From assembly GCF_009834915.1 (NCBI RefSeq), contig NZ_WVHS01000001.1, forward strand, positions 1,488,001-1,552,000: a DNA stretch of 64,000 bases, in the 5' to 3' direction. Positions within the stretch are counted from its first letter, which is position 1, and each line of letters begins with the position of its first letter. Source of the stretch: Hufsiella ginkgonis. GTDB lineage: Bacteria > Bacteroidota > Bacteroidia > Sphingobacteriales > Sphingobacteriaceae. The position numbers and the translations under genes are program-made. The notes under the pieces were generated by a model, which was given only the letters and a program-made list of their open reading frames with translations, did not search any database and had not been told where the DNA came from. Shown here piece after piece: positions 1 through 8,562 of this stretch.

Positions 1-1724
1 CCGAAGCCCTCGATAAACGGATCGGCGAAGCGGAAAAAGATCTTCCGGCTGATCAGCGTACACCCATCGTGGCCGAAACGAGAGAAAGCTTTTTTGGTAC
101 CTGGTTCGTGCAGTTACTAATCCCGATGCTGCTGCTGGTGGGTTTCTGGATCTTTATTATGCGCCGAATGGGTGGCGGAGCCGGTGGTGGCGCAGGTGGC
201 CAGATCTTTAATATTGGCAAATCAAAAGCTACGTTATTCGATAAAGAAGCGCAGGTATCCGTCACTTTTAACGATGTGGCTGGCCTTGAAGAAGCCAAGC
301 AGGAGGTAATGGAGATCGTCGATTTTCTTAAGAACCCTAAGAAATATACCAACCTCGGCGGAAAGATCCCCAAAGGCGCGTTGCTGGTAGGCTCGCCGGG
401 TACCGGTAAAACGTTGCTTGCCAAAGCCGTCGCCGGCGAAGCGCAGGTGCCTTTCTTCTCGCTGTCAGGATCCGATTTCGTAGAGATGTTCGTGGGCGTG
501 GGTGCTTCGAGGGTCCGCGACCTGTTCCGCCAGGCGAAGGATAAAGCGCCATGTATTATTTTTATCGACGAGATCGACGCCATCGGCCGTGCCCGCGGTA
601 AGAACAATATTGTAGGCGGCAATGACGAACGCGAAAATACCCTGAACCAGTTGCTGGTGGAGATGGATGGATTCGGGACCGATTCCGGCATTATCATCAT
701 GGCCGCTACCAATCGTCCGGATGTACTGGATTCTGCGCTGCTGCGCCCGGGCCGTTTTGACAGGCAGGTTTCTATCGACAAGCCCGACCTGGTTGGCCGC
801 GAGCAGATCTTTAAAGTCCACCTGAAACCTATTAAACTGGCGGAAGGCGTAGATGCCAAGAAACTGTCTGCACAAACTCCGGGCTTCGCAGGTGCGGAAA
901 TAGCCAACGTATGTAACGAGGCCGCCCTGATCGCGGCGAGACGTGATAAGCAGGCGGTGGATATGCAGGATTTCCAGGATGCCATCGATCGCGTTATCGG
1001 CGGACTGGAAAAGAAGAACAAGATCATTTCTCCCGAGGAAAAAAAGATCGTGGCCTACCACGAAGCCGGTCACGCTATTGCGGGATGGTTCCTCGAGCAT
1101 GCGGACCCGCTGGTAAAAGTATCCATCGTGCCGCGTGGGGTGGCCGCCCTTGGTTATGCGCAGTACCTGCCGAAAGAACAGTTCCTGTACACTACCGAGC
1201 AGCTTACCGACGGCATGTGTATGACGATGGGCGGTCGGGTGGCCGAAGACCTGATTTTTAACAAGATCTCTACCGGCGCGCAGAACGACCTCGAGCGGAT
1301 CACTAAACTGGCTTATGCCATGGTGACCATCTACGGGATGAATGATAAAGTAGGCAACGTTTCGTTTAACGGACAAGAAGGCGAATACCAGTTTAACAGG
1401 CCTTACTCTGAGAAGACCTCCGAGCTGATAGACCAGGAAGTAAGGCTGCTGATAGCTGAAGTATACGCGCGTACCAAGCAACTGCTTATCGATAACCAGG
1501 AAGGCCTGGAGAAACTGGCCAGGAAACTGTTGGAGAAAGAGATCCTGTTCCAGAGCGACCTCGAGGAGATCCTCGGAAAGCGCCCGTTTGATACCCGCAC
1601 TACTTATGATGAGTTTGTGAACGGGATAGAAGGCGGCGACCAGGAGAAAGCGGCGCAGGGCCTGCTGCACGACGGCGTTGGCGATAACTCCGGCGCGCTG
1701 AAAGCACAAAGCGCAGCCGAATAG
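1..1724 (+). CDS. ftsH: ATP-dependent zinc metalloprotease FtsH (5' end cut by window)
   Basis: Membrane-anchored AAA+ protease that degrades unassembled membrane proteins and some regulatory proteins. The reading frame is open back to base 3, so the N-terminus lies outside the window; the GTG at 69 is an internal valine, not the start. Visible in order: a transmembrane segment (about 105-160), a Gly-rich linker, the AAA module with Walker A GSPGTGKT and Walker B FIDEID, the second region of homology, and the zinc-protease motif HEAGH at 1059-1073. The Walker A has Ser where most FtsH proteins have Pro (GPPGTGKT); the essential G..GKT residues are intact. The C-terminus ends in a low-complexity tail. 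A hairpin terminator follows the stop codon. Confidence 0.97.
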   Translation, partial: EALDKRIGEAEKDLPADQRTPIVAETRESFFGTWFVQLLIPMLLLVGFWIFIMRRMGGGAGGGAGGQIFNIGKSKATLFDKEAQVSVTFNDVAGLEEAKQEVMEIVDFLKNPKKYTNLGGKIPKGALLVGSPGTGKTLLAKAVAGEAQVPFFSLSGSDFVEMFVGVGASRVRDLFRQAKDKAPCIIFIDEIDAIGRARGKNNIVGGNDERENTLNQLLVEMDGFGTDSGIIIMAATNRPDVLDSALLRPGRFDRQVSIDKPDLVGREQIFKVHLKPIKLAEGVDAKKLSAQTPGFAGAEIANVCNEAALIAARRDKQAVDMQDFQDAIDRVIGGLEKKNKIISPEEKKIVAYHEAGHAIAGWFLEHADPLVKVSIVPRGVAALGYAQYLPKEQFLYTTEQLTDGMCMTMGGRVAEDLIFNKISTGAQNDLERITKLAYAMVTIYGMNDKVGNVSFNGQEGEYQFNRPYSEKTSELIDQEVRLLIAEVYARTKQLLIDNQEGLEKLARKLLEKEILFQSDLEEILGKRPFDTRTTYDEFVNGIEGGDQEKAAQGLLHDGVGDNSGALKAQSAAE

Positions 1725-1743
1725 CAGATCATGACATTTATTG

Positions 1744-1774
1744 AAGGTCCTTTCTTAATACGGAGGGACCTTTT
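1744..1774 (+). terminator. Rho-independent terminator after ftsH
   Basis: AAGGTCC (1744-1750) pairs with GGACCTT (1766-1772) around a 15-base loop and is followed by a short T run. It lies 20 bases after the ftsH stop, so the LUD gene downstream probably has its own transcript at least in part. Confidence 0.7.
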
Positions 1775-1785
1775 ACATTTACAAT

Positions 1786-1887
1786 TAAAGCCGGAAGCCC
1801 AAAGCCGAAAGCGCATAGCGGGAGCCCGGTACCGGGCACTTGCTGACGAAAGAGAAACATGCTTAAGCTGTAAGCTTAAGCTTTATG
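1786..1887. repeat. Heptad-repeat patch between ftsH and the LUD gene
   Basis: Five 7-base units ending in AGCC or AGCG run from 1786 to 1820 (TAAAGCC, GGAAGCC, CAAAGCC, GAAAGCG, CATAGCG). They are followed by a perfect 14-base palindrome GCCCGGTACCGGGC at 1824-1837 and by a GCTTAAG-rich patch at 1861-1887 that is roughly complementary to the first units. The frame of the LUD gene is open through here, but the repeat composition argues that it is not coding. It resembles the other heptad arrays of the window in period, less so in consensus. Confidence 0.6.
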
Positions 1888-1895
1888 CTCAAAAA

Positions 1896-2534
1896 ATGAA
1901 AGACAATACTTCCTCCCGTGAAAAGATGCTGAAGAAGATCAGGAAAGCATTGCTCGAAAAGCGCGATAACCCTTATCCCAACCTCGAAGAGGCCCCGCTT
2001 TACGAGAGTTATGACGATTATCCCGACATCCTTTTCGCCGAGCAGCTGACCATGGCGGCAGGGAAATTCGTTTTCTGCGAAGACGAGATCCAGTTCATAG
2101 AAAACCTGCTGCTAATGGCCGATGAAAAGAACTGGCGGAAGATCTATTGCTGGGAACCACCCTTGCAGGAGATGCTGGATAAGTACGAGTTCCCCTTTTA
2201 CAGCACCGATACCGACTTTATGCTGGCGGAAGTGGGTATCACCCTGTGCGAGTCGCTTATTGCACGTAATGGCAGCGTAATGGTGTCTAACGGCAGTGCT
2301 GCAGGACGAAGGTTAAGTATTTATCCCCATTACCATATTGTGCTCGCCTACACTTCGCAGCTGGTGCCCGACCTGAAAGACGCGTTCAAATTGCTGAAAG
2401 CCCGGTACGGGCAAAACCTGCCTTCCATGACTTCGGTCATTACGGGGCCCAGTCGTACCGCCGACATCGAGAAAACGCTGGTATTGGGCGCACACGGCCC
2501 CAGGGAGCTGATCGTATTTTTGATAGAAAGTTAG
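1896..2534 (+). CDS. LUD-domain protein (LutC-like)
   Basis: Member of the LUD family (lactate utilisation protein C type, 213 aa), soluble. Family members act with LutA/LutB iron-sulfur proteins in lactate oxidation, but neither partner is present here, so the exact role is open. The family core is visible as CESLIARNGSVMVSNGS, the RRLSIYPHYHIVLA stretch and the C-terminal GPSRTADIEKTLVLGAHGP. I start at ATG 1896 (MKDNTSS); the frame is open 55 codons further upstream but that part is a terminator and heptad repeats. The stop overlaps the stop of the convergent phosphate transporter gene by four bases. A LUD gene close to ftsH is, from memory, a common Bacteroidota arrangement. Confidence 0.85.
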   Translation: MKDNTSSREKMLKKIRKALLEKRDNPYPNLEEAPLYESYDDYPDILFAEQLTMAAGKFVFCEDEIQFIENLLLMADEKNWRKIYCWEPPLQEMLDKYEFPFYSTDTDFMLAEVGITLCESLIARNGSVMVSNGSAAGRRLSIYPHYHIVLAYTSQLVPDLKDAFKLLKARYGQNLPSMTSVITGPSRTADIEKTLVLGAHGPRELIVFLIES

Positions 2535-3538
2535 TTAAATACGTTGATCACCAGGTAAACGACTGCGGCCAGCAAGGCCGATACCGGGATGGTTAATATC
2601 CAGGCCCATACCAGGTTAATAGTAACCCCCCATCTAACGGCAGAAATACGCTTGGTCATGCCTACGCCGATGATCGAGCCGGTAATAGTATGCGTAGTTG
2701 AAACCGGGATCCCGAAGTGTTCTGTAATGCCTAATGTAACTGCACCGGCAGATTCCGCGGCCACGCCCTCCAGCGGCGTAACCTTGGTAATACGTGATCC
2801 CATCGTTTTAACAACCCGCCAGCCCCCGGTCATGGTGCCGCCGGCGATCGCGATGTAACACACGAGCGGAACCCAGCCCGGCATTTCGGTTACGTTGGGA
2901 ACCTTCGCCGCCAGGATGGCGACATAAATGATTCCCATTACTTTTTGCGCGTCATTGCCGCCGTGCGTAAAGCTCAGCGCAGCAGACGAAAGCAGCTGAA
3001 GACCTTTAAACCACTTCTCGGCAGTGTGCGGCCGGACATTGCGGCATGCGTTAATAATGATCAGCGCGATGATCACGGAAAATATAGACCCTATTATCGG
3101 CGCAAGTACAATAAATGAAACGATCTTGATCACATACCCGCCGTTAATGGCGGCGAGCGGGCTGGCACCCATCAGCAATGCGTTGGTGATCCCCGCGCCG
3201 GCAAACCCGCCGATGAGGGTATGTGAAGAGCTTGACGGGATCCCATAATACCAGGTGAGCAGGTTCCAGCAGATAGCTGCGATAAGTCCTGCCAGGATCA
3301 CGTGCAGCGTAATGAAGTTTTCGGTAACTGTTTTAGCTACCGTATTGGCCACTTTATGGTCGGTGAAGTAAAAATAAGCGGCGAAGTTAAAGATCGCAGC
3401 CCAGAGTACCGCCTGGAAGGGACTAAGCACCTTGGTAGAAACGATGGTAGCGATAGAGTTTGCTGCATCGTGGAAACCATTGATGTAATCAAATGCGATA
3501 GCAAGAATAACTACTATAACCAGTAATGAAGTAACCAT
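2531..3538 (-). CDS. Inorganic phosphate transporter, PiT family
   Basis: Low-affinity inner-membrane phosphate transporter (335 aa), normally driven by cation symport. The PiT signature is seen twice, as expected for the internally duplicated family: FDYINGFHDAANSIAT near residues 17-32 and THGGNDAQKVMG near the middle, with SSSSHTLIGG and STTHTITGSIIGVG in the two halves. About ten hydrophobic segments are visible. The start is 12 bases downstream of the DUF47 gene stop, so the two are co-transcribed. It is shorter than PiT proteins with a long central loop, but complete. Confidence 0.95.
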   Translation of the reverse strand: MVTSLLVIVVILAIAFDYINGFHDAANSIATIVSTKVLSPFQAVLWAAIFNFAAYFYFTDHKVANTVAKTVTENFITLHVILAGLIAAICWNLLTWYYGIPSSSSHTLIGGFAGAGITNALLMGASPLAAINGGYVIKIVSFIVLAPIIGSIFSVIIALIIINACRNVRPHTAEKWFKGLQLLSSAALSFTHGGNDAQKVMGIIYVAILAAKVPNVTEMPGWVPLVCYIAIAGGTMTGGWRVVKTMGSRITKVTPLEGVAAESAGAVTLGITEHFGIPVSTTHTITGSIIGVGMTKRISAVRWGVTINLVWAWILTIPVSALLAAVVYLVINVFN

Positions 3539-3550
3539 AGATCCTGTATT

Positions 3551-4198
3551 TTAAGCGTTCTTAACCAGGATCGACTCCATTACGTTGGCAGCATCCTCGC
3601 ACCTGTCTGTGGCCGTTTCGAGGGCGGCAAGTACTTCTTTGTATTTGATAATGGTTTTGGCGTCGTCTTCGTAATCAAAGAGATGGGCAACGGCACGTTC
3701 AAAAACGTAATCGGCCTGGTTCTCCATGCTGTTGATGCGTACACACGAATCGGTAATGATGCGAATGTTCTTCAGGTTCTTTAGCTCGCGTACCGCTTTA
3801 TCTACGTCGATACAACCCTGGTGTACCAGCTCTGCCAGCTTTACGATCGGGTCGGTCATTACCGTAACGTTATAAAGCTCCATCCGGTTGGCCGAGCCCT
3901 GGATGTAATCAGCTATGTCATCGATCGCTGAAGCCAGCGAATGGATATCTTCACGGTCAAATGGCGTAATAAAATTCTTGCTCAGTTCCAGGTAAAGCTG
4001 GTGGGTGATCTCATCGCCTTTATGCTCCAGGTCATTGATTAGCTTAAAAAGCTCGTTCCGGCGCTTGAGGTCGCTGGTTTTTACGGCTTCAACCAATGTT
4101 TCGCCGCATTTAATAAGGTTAGCGCTCGCCTGTTCAAATAGCGGGAAAAATACCCTGTCCTTTGGAACGAAATACTTGAAAATGTTATTTAAGGCCAT
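3551..4198 (-). CDS. DUF47 / PhoU-like Pit accessory protein
   Basis: Cytoplasmic all-helical protein of the DUF47 family (215 aa), distantly related to PhoU. Such proteins are encoded next to PiT transporters and are thought to modulate them. Visible features are the start MALNNIFKYFVPKDRVFFPLFEQ, the motif DLEHKGDEITHQLYLEL (about residues 51-67), the conserved FDREDIHSLASAIDDIADYI (79-98) with acidic metal-ligand-like residues, and a helical C-terminal half. It sits 12 bases upstream of the transporter gene and 60 bases downstream of a sensor kinase gene on the same strand, which supports a phosphate uptake unit. Confidence 0.93.
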   Translation of the reverse strand: MALNNIFKYFVPKDRVFFPLFEQASANLIKCGETLVEAVKTSDLKRRNELFKLINDLEHKGDEITHQLYLELSKNFITPFDREDIHSLASAIDDIADYIQGSANRMELYNVTVMTDPIVKLAELVHQGCIDVDKAVRELKNLKNIRIITDSCVRINSMENQADYVFERAVAHLFDYEDDAKTIIKYKEVLAALETATDRCEDAANVMESILVKNA

Positions 4199-4258
4199 AT
4201 TTATTTAATTGTGACAAAGCTACGATCCATATGTTAATTTAGTGTTAACTTATTGTGA

Positions 4259-5284
4259 CTACCCCTTTCCAAGGGTGAATCCAAACGTGGACCCGATCCC
4301 TTCCGTGCTTCGAACGGAAATGGTTTGCTGGTGCGCCTCGATGATATGTTTTACGATGGCCAGGCCGAGGCCCGATCCGCCGATTTCGCGCGACCTGCTC
4401 TTCTCCGTGCGGTAAAACCGTTCGAAGATCCTGGGCAGGCTTTTTTCTTCTATGCCCGGACCGTTGTCTGTTACTTCCACCAGTACCTGGTCAAAAAGCT
4501 CGAAGATCTTGATAAAGGTGGTGCCAAACTCCGAGCCGTACTTAAACGAGTTGTCGATCAGGTTTACCAATACCTGCCGGATCTTTTCACGGTCGGCGTT
4601 TACCATGACCGGGTAGTTGTATTTGTCTTTAAAGATGAGCGAGATCTTGTATGTTTTTGCCTTGATCTCCAGGGTATCGAATACCTCGCGGATCAGCACC
4701 GAGAGATCGAACCGTTCGAAGGTGACGGGCACTTCGCCGCTTTCCAGCTTGGAGATGGCGTCGAGGTCCTTCAGGAGATAGCTCAGCCGGTCGATGTTTT
4801 TCGACGCCTTGTCCAGGAACCGTATAGCCAGCTCTTTGTCTTCAAACTCGTCGTCCCTGATGGCTTCGATAAAACCCTGGATGGCGAATAAGGGTGTTTT
4901 AAATTCGTGCGATACGTTGGCAAGGAACTCCCTGCGGAAAGCTTCCTGGTTCTTGAGGGTTTCGATCTCGCTTTTCTTATCTCGTGCCCATTCTTTTACC
5001 TCCTGCTGCACGTCGTTGATCGGGTCGCTGCTGAACATATGCTCGCCGAGCGCGTCTTTCAGGTCCTTGCCCAGTTTGAGGTTGTGAATGAGTTTATAAA
5101 TGATCTTGATCTTGCTATACACGTAGCGTTCGATAAGGTAATAGAATACCACGAAGCTAACGATCAGGCTTACCAGGAAGGTAATGGCAAGATTGTACCA
5201 GTTATGCTGAAAGTAAAAGTTCAGTATTGCGAGAGACAGTGCAACAGCCAGGGCATTAATAAATACCAGGACAGAAAATTTCAT
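4259..5284 (-). CDS. PhoR-like sensor histidine kinase
   Basis: Inner-membrane histidine kinase of 341 aa. Two transmembrane helices (about 5-22 and 31-51) flank only about eight periplasmic residues, so it probably senses within or through the membrane. A short linker leads to the HisKA domain with VSHEFKTPL (phosphorylated His about 126) and a HATPase_c domain with the N box NLIDNSFKYG, DNGPGI and GSGLGLAIVK. ATG 5284 is chosen because it opens directly into the first membrane helix. No response regulator gene is adjacent. Gene order kinase, DUF47, PiT on one strand suggests a phosphate link, but identity with PhoR is inference. Confidence 0.88.
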   Translation of the reverse strand: MKFSVLVFINALAVALSLAILNFYFQHNWYNLAITFLVSLIVSFVVFYYLIERYVYSKIKIIYKLIHNLKLGKDLKDALGEHMFSSDPINDVQQEVKEWARDKKSEIETLKNQEAFRREFLANVSHEFKTPLFAIQGFIEAIRDDEFEDKELAIRFLDKASKNIDRLSYLLKDLDAISKLESGEVPVTFERFDLSVLIREVFDTLEIKAKTYKISLIFKDKYNYPVMVNADREKIRQVLVNLIDNSFKYGSEFGTTFIKIFELFDQVLVEVTDNGPGIEEKSLPRIFERFYRTEKSRSREIGGSGLGLAIVKHIIEAHQQTISVRSTEGIGSTFGFTLGKG

Positions 5285-5296
5285 AAGTAAACATAG

Positions 5297-5334
5297 TAAA
5301 AGTGTGCCATACCCCGGGGTGCAGCACACTTTTA
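5297..5334 (-). terminator. Terminator after the small lipoprotein gene
   Basis: An 11-base perfect inverted repeat (TAAAAGTGTGC at 5297-5307, GCACACTTTTA at 5324-5334) lies between the lipoprotein stop and the kinase start. Read on the minus strand it ends in CTTTTA, as an intrinsic terminator would. Confidence 0.75.
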
Positions 5335-5345
5335 TTAATCGAAAC

Positions 5346-5735
5346 TTAATACGATTCCACCAGCACCACCTTGATCTTTACCGATCCGGGAGGTGTGATC
5401 ACTGTTTTCCCGTCAGATGCCTGGATCTCCAGGGCCACCTGGCCTACCCGGTGCGTGAAGCTATAGGCGATGCCGTTGTACACTTCCGGGACCTGCTCAT
5501 ATATGTTGGAGCCGAAAGAAGCATATACCAGCACAGCGCCGTTCTCATTAAAGTAGCCGTCGATCTCGGGCATGTCGATGGCTGCCGTATACGTTTTGCC
5601 GCCATTGGAAGAGATCCAGCTTCCCGAGCCAAGATTTACGATAATGGTACGGTTTGGAGTTACGTATTCTCTTTTCTCGCAGGAGGAGATTAAAAATAAG
5701 ATGGGTAATATGAGTAACAAGGTTGAACGTTTCAT
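5346..5735 (-). CDS. Small predicted lipoprotein of unknown function
   Basis: A 129-aa exported protein. The start at ATG 5735 gives a clean signal peptide, MKRSTLLLILPILFLISSC, whose lipobox (LISSC) predicts lipidation at Cys 19. The mature part is rich in beta-strand-like segments (RTIIVNLGSGSWIS, KIKVVLVESY) and carries no motif I recognise. It sits between terminators of its own and of clpC, so it is probably a single-gene transcript. Confidence 0.7.
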   Translation of the reverse strand: MKRSTLLLILPILFLISSCEKREYVTPNRTIIVNLGSGSWISSNGGKTYTAAIDMPEIDGYFNENGAVLVYASFGSNIYEQVPEVYNGIAYSFTHRVGQVALEIQASDGKTVITPPGSVKIKVVLVESY

Positions 5736-5765
5736 AATCTTCAGAATTAATATACAGGTCAGACG

Positions 5766-5798
5766 AAATAAAAAGGGCCGCGGTTGCAACCGCGGCCC
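5766..5798 (-). terminator. Terminator after clpC
   Basis: A perfect 24-base palindrome occupies 5775-5798 (arms GGGCCGCGGTTG and its complement) and is flanked at 5766-5774 by an A-rich run, which is a T tract on the minus strand. It lies 32 bases after the clpC stop. Confidence 0.85.
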
Positions 5799-5829
5799 AA
5801 TATGAGAAGTTTGTTAAAAGGAGAAGAAA

Positions 5830-8361
5830 CTACTCCTCTTTCTTTTCTTCATGTGCTTCTTTATCGGCCGTTTTACGGGTAACCCTGATCTCGTCGGCCT
5901 CTTTGTCGTAGCTTACTTCCATCACGTCGCCATCGGTAAGGCCACCTTTCAGGATCTCCTCGGCGATAGGATCTTCGAGGTATTTCTGGATGGCCCTTTT
6001 AAGCGGACGGGCGCCGAAGTTAGAATCATATCCTTTATCGGCAATAAATTCTTTGGCGCTTTCGGTCAATGCGATGTCGTAGCCAAGGCTGCTTACCCGT
6101 TCGAACAAGGCTTTAAGCTCAATATCGATGATCTTAAAGATCTCGTCTTTACCCAGCGAGTTAAACACGATCACATCGTCGATGCGGTTCAGGAACTCAG
6201 GTGCGAAAGCACGCTTTAACGCGTTCTCGATCACGCTGCGCGAATGTGTTTCGCTTTGCAATGCCTTGGCGCTGGTGGTAAAGCCAACACCCTGGCCGAA
6301 ATCTTTCAGCTGGCGCGCGCCGATATTCGAGGTCATGATCACAATGGTATTCCTGAAGTCCACTTTACGGCCAAGGCTATCGGTCAGCTGACCTTCGTCG
6401 AGCACCTGGAGCAGGATGTTAAACACATCCGGGTGTGCTTTCTCGATCTCGTCGAGCAACACCACCGAATAGGGTTTGCGGCGTACCTTTTCTGTAAGCT
6501 GTCCGCCTTCCTCATAGCCAACATATCCCGGAGGCGCGCCCACTAACCGTGATACCGCGAATTTTTCCATGTACTCGCTCATGTCGATCTGGATCAGCGA
6601 ATCCTCGCTGTCGAACATAAAGCGGGCAAGCTCTTTTGCCAGTTCAGTTTTACCGACGCCGGTGGGACCGAGGAAGATAAACGAACCGATTGGCTTTTTA
6701 GGGTCCTTTAACCCGGCGCGGGTGCGTTGGATGGCGCGTGTCAGTTTCTTGATGGCGTCTTCCTGCCCGATGATCTTGCCGGAGATCTTGTCTGGCATGG
6801 CCAGCAGTTTCTGGCTGTCCGTCTGGCCCACCCGTTGTACGGGGATTCCGGTCATCATAGATACAACCTCTGCCACGTTATCCTCGGTAACGGTATAACG
6901 TTTAGTCTTGGTTTCGGCCTCCCATTCAGATTTTGCGCGTTCAAGTTCCTCGAGCAAGTGCTTCTCGGTATCTCTCAGCTTGGCGGCCTCTTCGTATTTC
7001 TGGCTCCTCACTACACGGTTCTTTTCTACCTTGATCTCTTCGATCTTCTGTTCAATGTCGATGATGGTTTGCGGTACATGGATGTTGGTCAGGTGTACGC
7101 GCGAGCCCGATTCGTCGAGGGCATCGATCGCTTTGTCAGGTAAGAACCGGTCGGTAATGTACCGGGAAGTAAGCGCCACACAGGCGTTTATCGCTTCTTC
7201 GGTATACGTTACGCCATGGTGTTCTTCATATTTTTCCTTGATGCGGTTCAGGATCTCGATGGTTTCTGCCGGTGACGCCGGTTCTACCATCACCTTCTGG
7301 AAACGGCGGTCGAGTGCGCCGTCTTTTTCGATGTACTGGCGGTACTCATCAAGCGTGGTGGCGCCAATGCACTGGATCTCGCCCCGTGCCAGCGCCGGTT
7401 TGAACATGTTCGAAGCATCCAGCGAACCTGAAGCGCCGCCGGCGCCTACGATCGTATGGATCTCGTCGATGAACAGGATCACGTCAGGCGACTTCTCCAG
7501 CTCGTTCATCACCGCTTTCATTCTTTCCTCGAACTGGCCGCGGTATTTAGTGCCTGCTACCAGCGAGGCAAGATCGAGCGTAACCACCCGTTTGTTAAAC
7601 AGTACCCTGGATACTTTACGCTGCACGATGCGGAGCGCGAGTCCTTCTGCGATGGCCGATTTACCTACGCCCGGCTCGCCGATCAGGATCGGGTTATTTT
7701 TCTTTCTTCTCGACAGGATCTGCGAAACACGCTCGATCTCTTTCTCACGGCCCACGATCGGGTCGAGTTTTCCGTCTTCCGCGGCACGCGTTAAATCGCG
7801 GCCGAAATTGTCGAGAACGGGGGTTTTAGACTTAATGTCAGATACCTTCTTTGGCTGGCTGAATGATTCTTCTTCGCGGAAATCATCGTCGCCTGCGGCT
7901 GAGCCCGGCGCTTCATCCTTAAAACCGTCTTTATTCTGCTCAACCTCAGCTTTAAAAATATCGTAGTTAATATTGAACTGCAATAAGATCTGGGAAGCGA
8001 TGTTGTCGTCGTCGCGCAGGATCGACAATAGCAGGTGCTCCGTACCGATCACTTCGCTTTTGAATATTTTAGCTTCCAGGTAAGTGATTTTCAGCACTTT
8101 TTCTGCCTGTTTGGTTAACGGGATATTTCCCAGGTTAACGGTGGTACTGGTGGTCCCTTTTACCGCGTCCTCGATGGCGCGCCGTAAACGGGGTGTATCA
8201 ACTCCCAGGGCCTTTAATATCTTAATGGCCATGCCATCGCCTTCGCGGATGAGGCCCAATAATAAATGCTCTGTGCCGATATAATCATGTCCCAGCCGCA
8301 ATGCTTCTTCCCTGCTATAGGAAATTACGTCTTTGACACGTGGTGAAAATTTAGCTTCCAT
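5830..8361 (-). CDS. clpC: ATP-dependent Clp protease ATP-binding subunit ClpC
   Basis: Hsp100 unfoldase (843 aa) that feeds substrates to ClpP and can disaggregate proteins. Domains in order: two ClpN repeats (about 1-145), an acidic linker, AAA-1 with Walker A GEPGVGKS (228-235) and Walker B ILFIDE (295-300), a UVR-type segment (about 446-470) in the middle domain that distinguishes ClpC from ClpB, AAA-2 with Walker A GPTGVGKT (565-572), and a Lys/Glu-rich tail. The middle domain is short, as in ClpC. It is transcribed away from ettA; a strong terminator follows. Confidence 0.96.
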   Translation of the reverse strand: MEAKFSPRVKDVISYSREEALRLGHDYIGTEHLLLGLIREGDGMAIKILKALGVDTPRLRRAIEDAVKGTTSTTVNLGNIPLTKQAEKVLKITYLEAKIFKSEVIGTEHLLLSILRDDDNIASQILLQFNINYDIFKAEVEQNKDGFKDEAPGSAAGDDDFREEESFSQPKKVSDIKSKTPVLDNFGRDLTRAAEDGKLDPIVGREKEIERVSQILSRRKKNNPILIGEPGVGKSAIAEGLALRIVQRKVSRVLFNKRVVTLDLASLVAGTKYRGQFEERMKAVMNELEKSPDVILFIDEIHTIVGAGGASGSLDASNMFKPALARGEIQCIGATTLDEYRQYIEKDGALDRRFQKVMVEPASPAETIEILNRIKEKYEEHHGVTYTEEAINACVALTSRYITDRFLPDKAIDALDESGSRVHLTNIHVPQTIIDIEQKIEEIKVEKNRVVRSQKYEEAAKLRDTEKHLLEELERAKSEWEAETKTKRYTVTEDNVAEVVSMMTGIPVQRVGQTDSQKLLAMPDKISGKIIGQEDAIKKLTRAIQRTRAGLKDPKKPIGSFIFLGPTGVGKTELAKELARFMFDSEDSLIQIDMSEYMEKFAVSRLVGAPPGYVGYEEGGQLTEKVRRKPYSVVLLDEIEKAHPDVFNILLQVLDEGQLTDSLGRKVDFRNTIVIMTSNIGARQLKDFGQGVGFTTSAKALQSETHSRSVIENALKRAFAPEFLNRIDDVIVFNSLGKDEIFKIIDIELKALFERVSSLGYDIALTESAKEFIADKGYDSNFGARPLKRAIQKYLEDPIAEEILKGGLTDGDVMEVSYDKEADEIRVTRKTADKEAHEEKKEE

Positions 8362-8526
8362 GTATATACCTTTCTTCGTGTTGAACGCCCTAATCTATTA
8401 AAATGTTTTCAACTAAACCAGTGCGATGTGTGATATCGTAAGTTATCAACAATTACGCCATTTAGGCGCAAATAGTATCTATGGTGTTCAAGATAATAAA
8501 AATTACTAAAAGGTGACCAATTTGGC

Positions 8527-8534
8527 GATATTTG
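8527..8534 (+). promoter_or_regulatory. Possible -7 promoter box for ettA
   Basis: GATATTTG matches five of six defined positions of the Bacteroidota -7 box TAnnTTTG and lies 28 bases before the ettA start. No clear -33 TTG is seen at the usual distance. The rest of the 200-base clpC/ettA gap is AT-rich without other recognisable signals. Confidence 0.35.
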
Positions 8535-8562
8535 CACCCTCATTTCACGAATTAACGAAAGA

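Noticed and set aside
1731-1895. N-terminal extension of the LUD protein
   Set aside because: The frame is open, but the DNA is a terminator plus tandem repeats; ATG 1896 gives the usual N-terminus.
4259-5284. Naming the kinase phoR
   Set aside because: The domain layout fits, but without PhoB or Pst genes the name is not supported.
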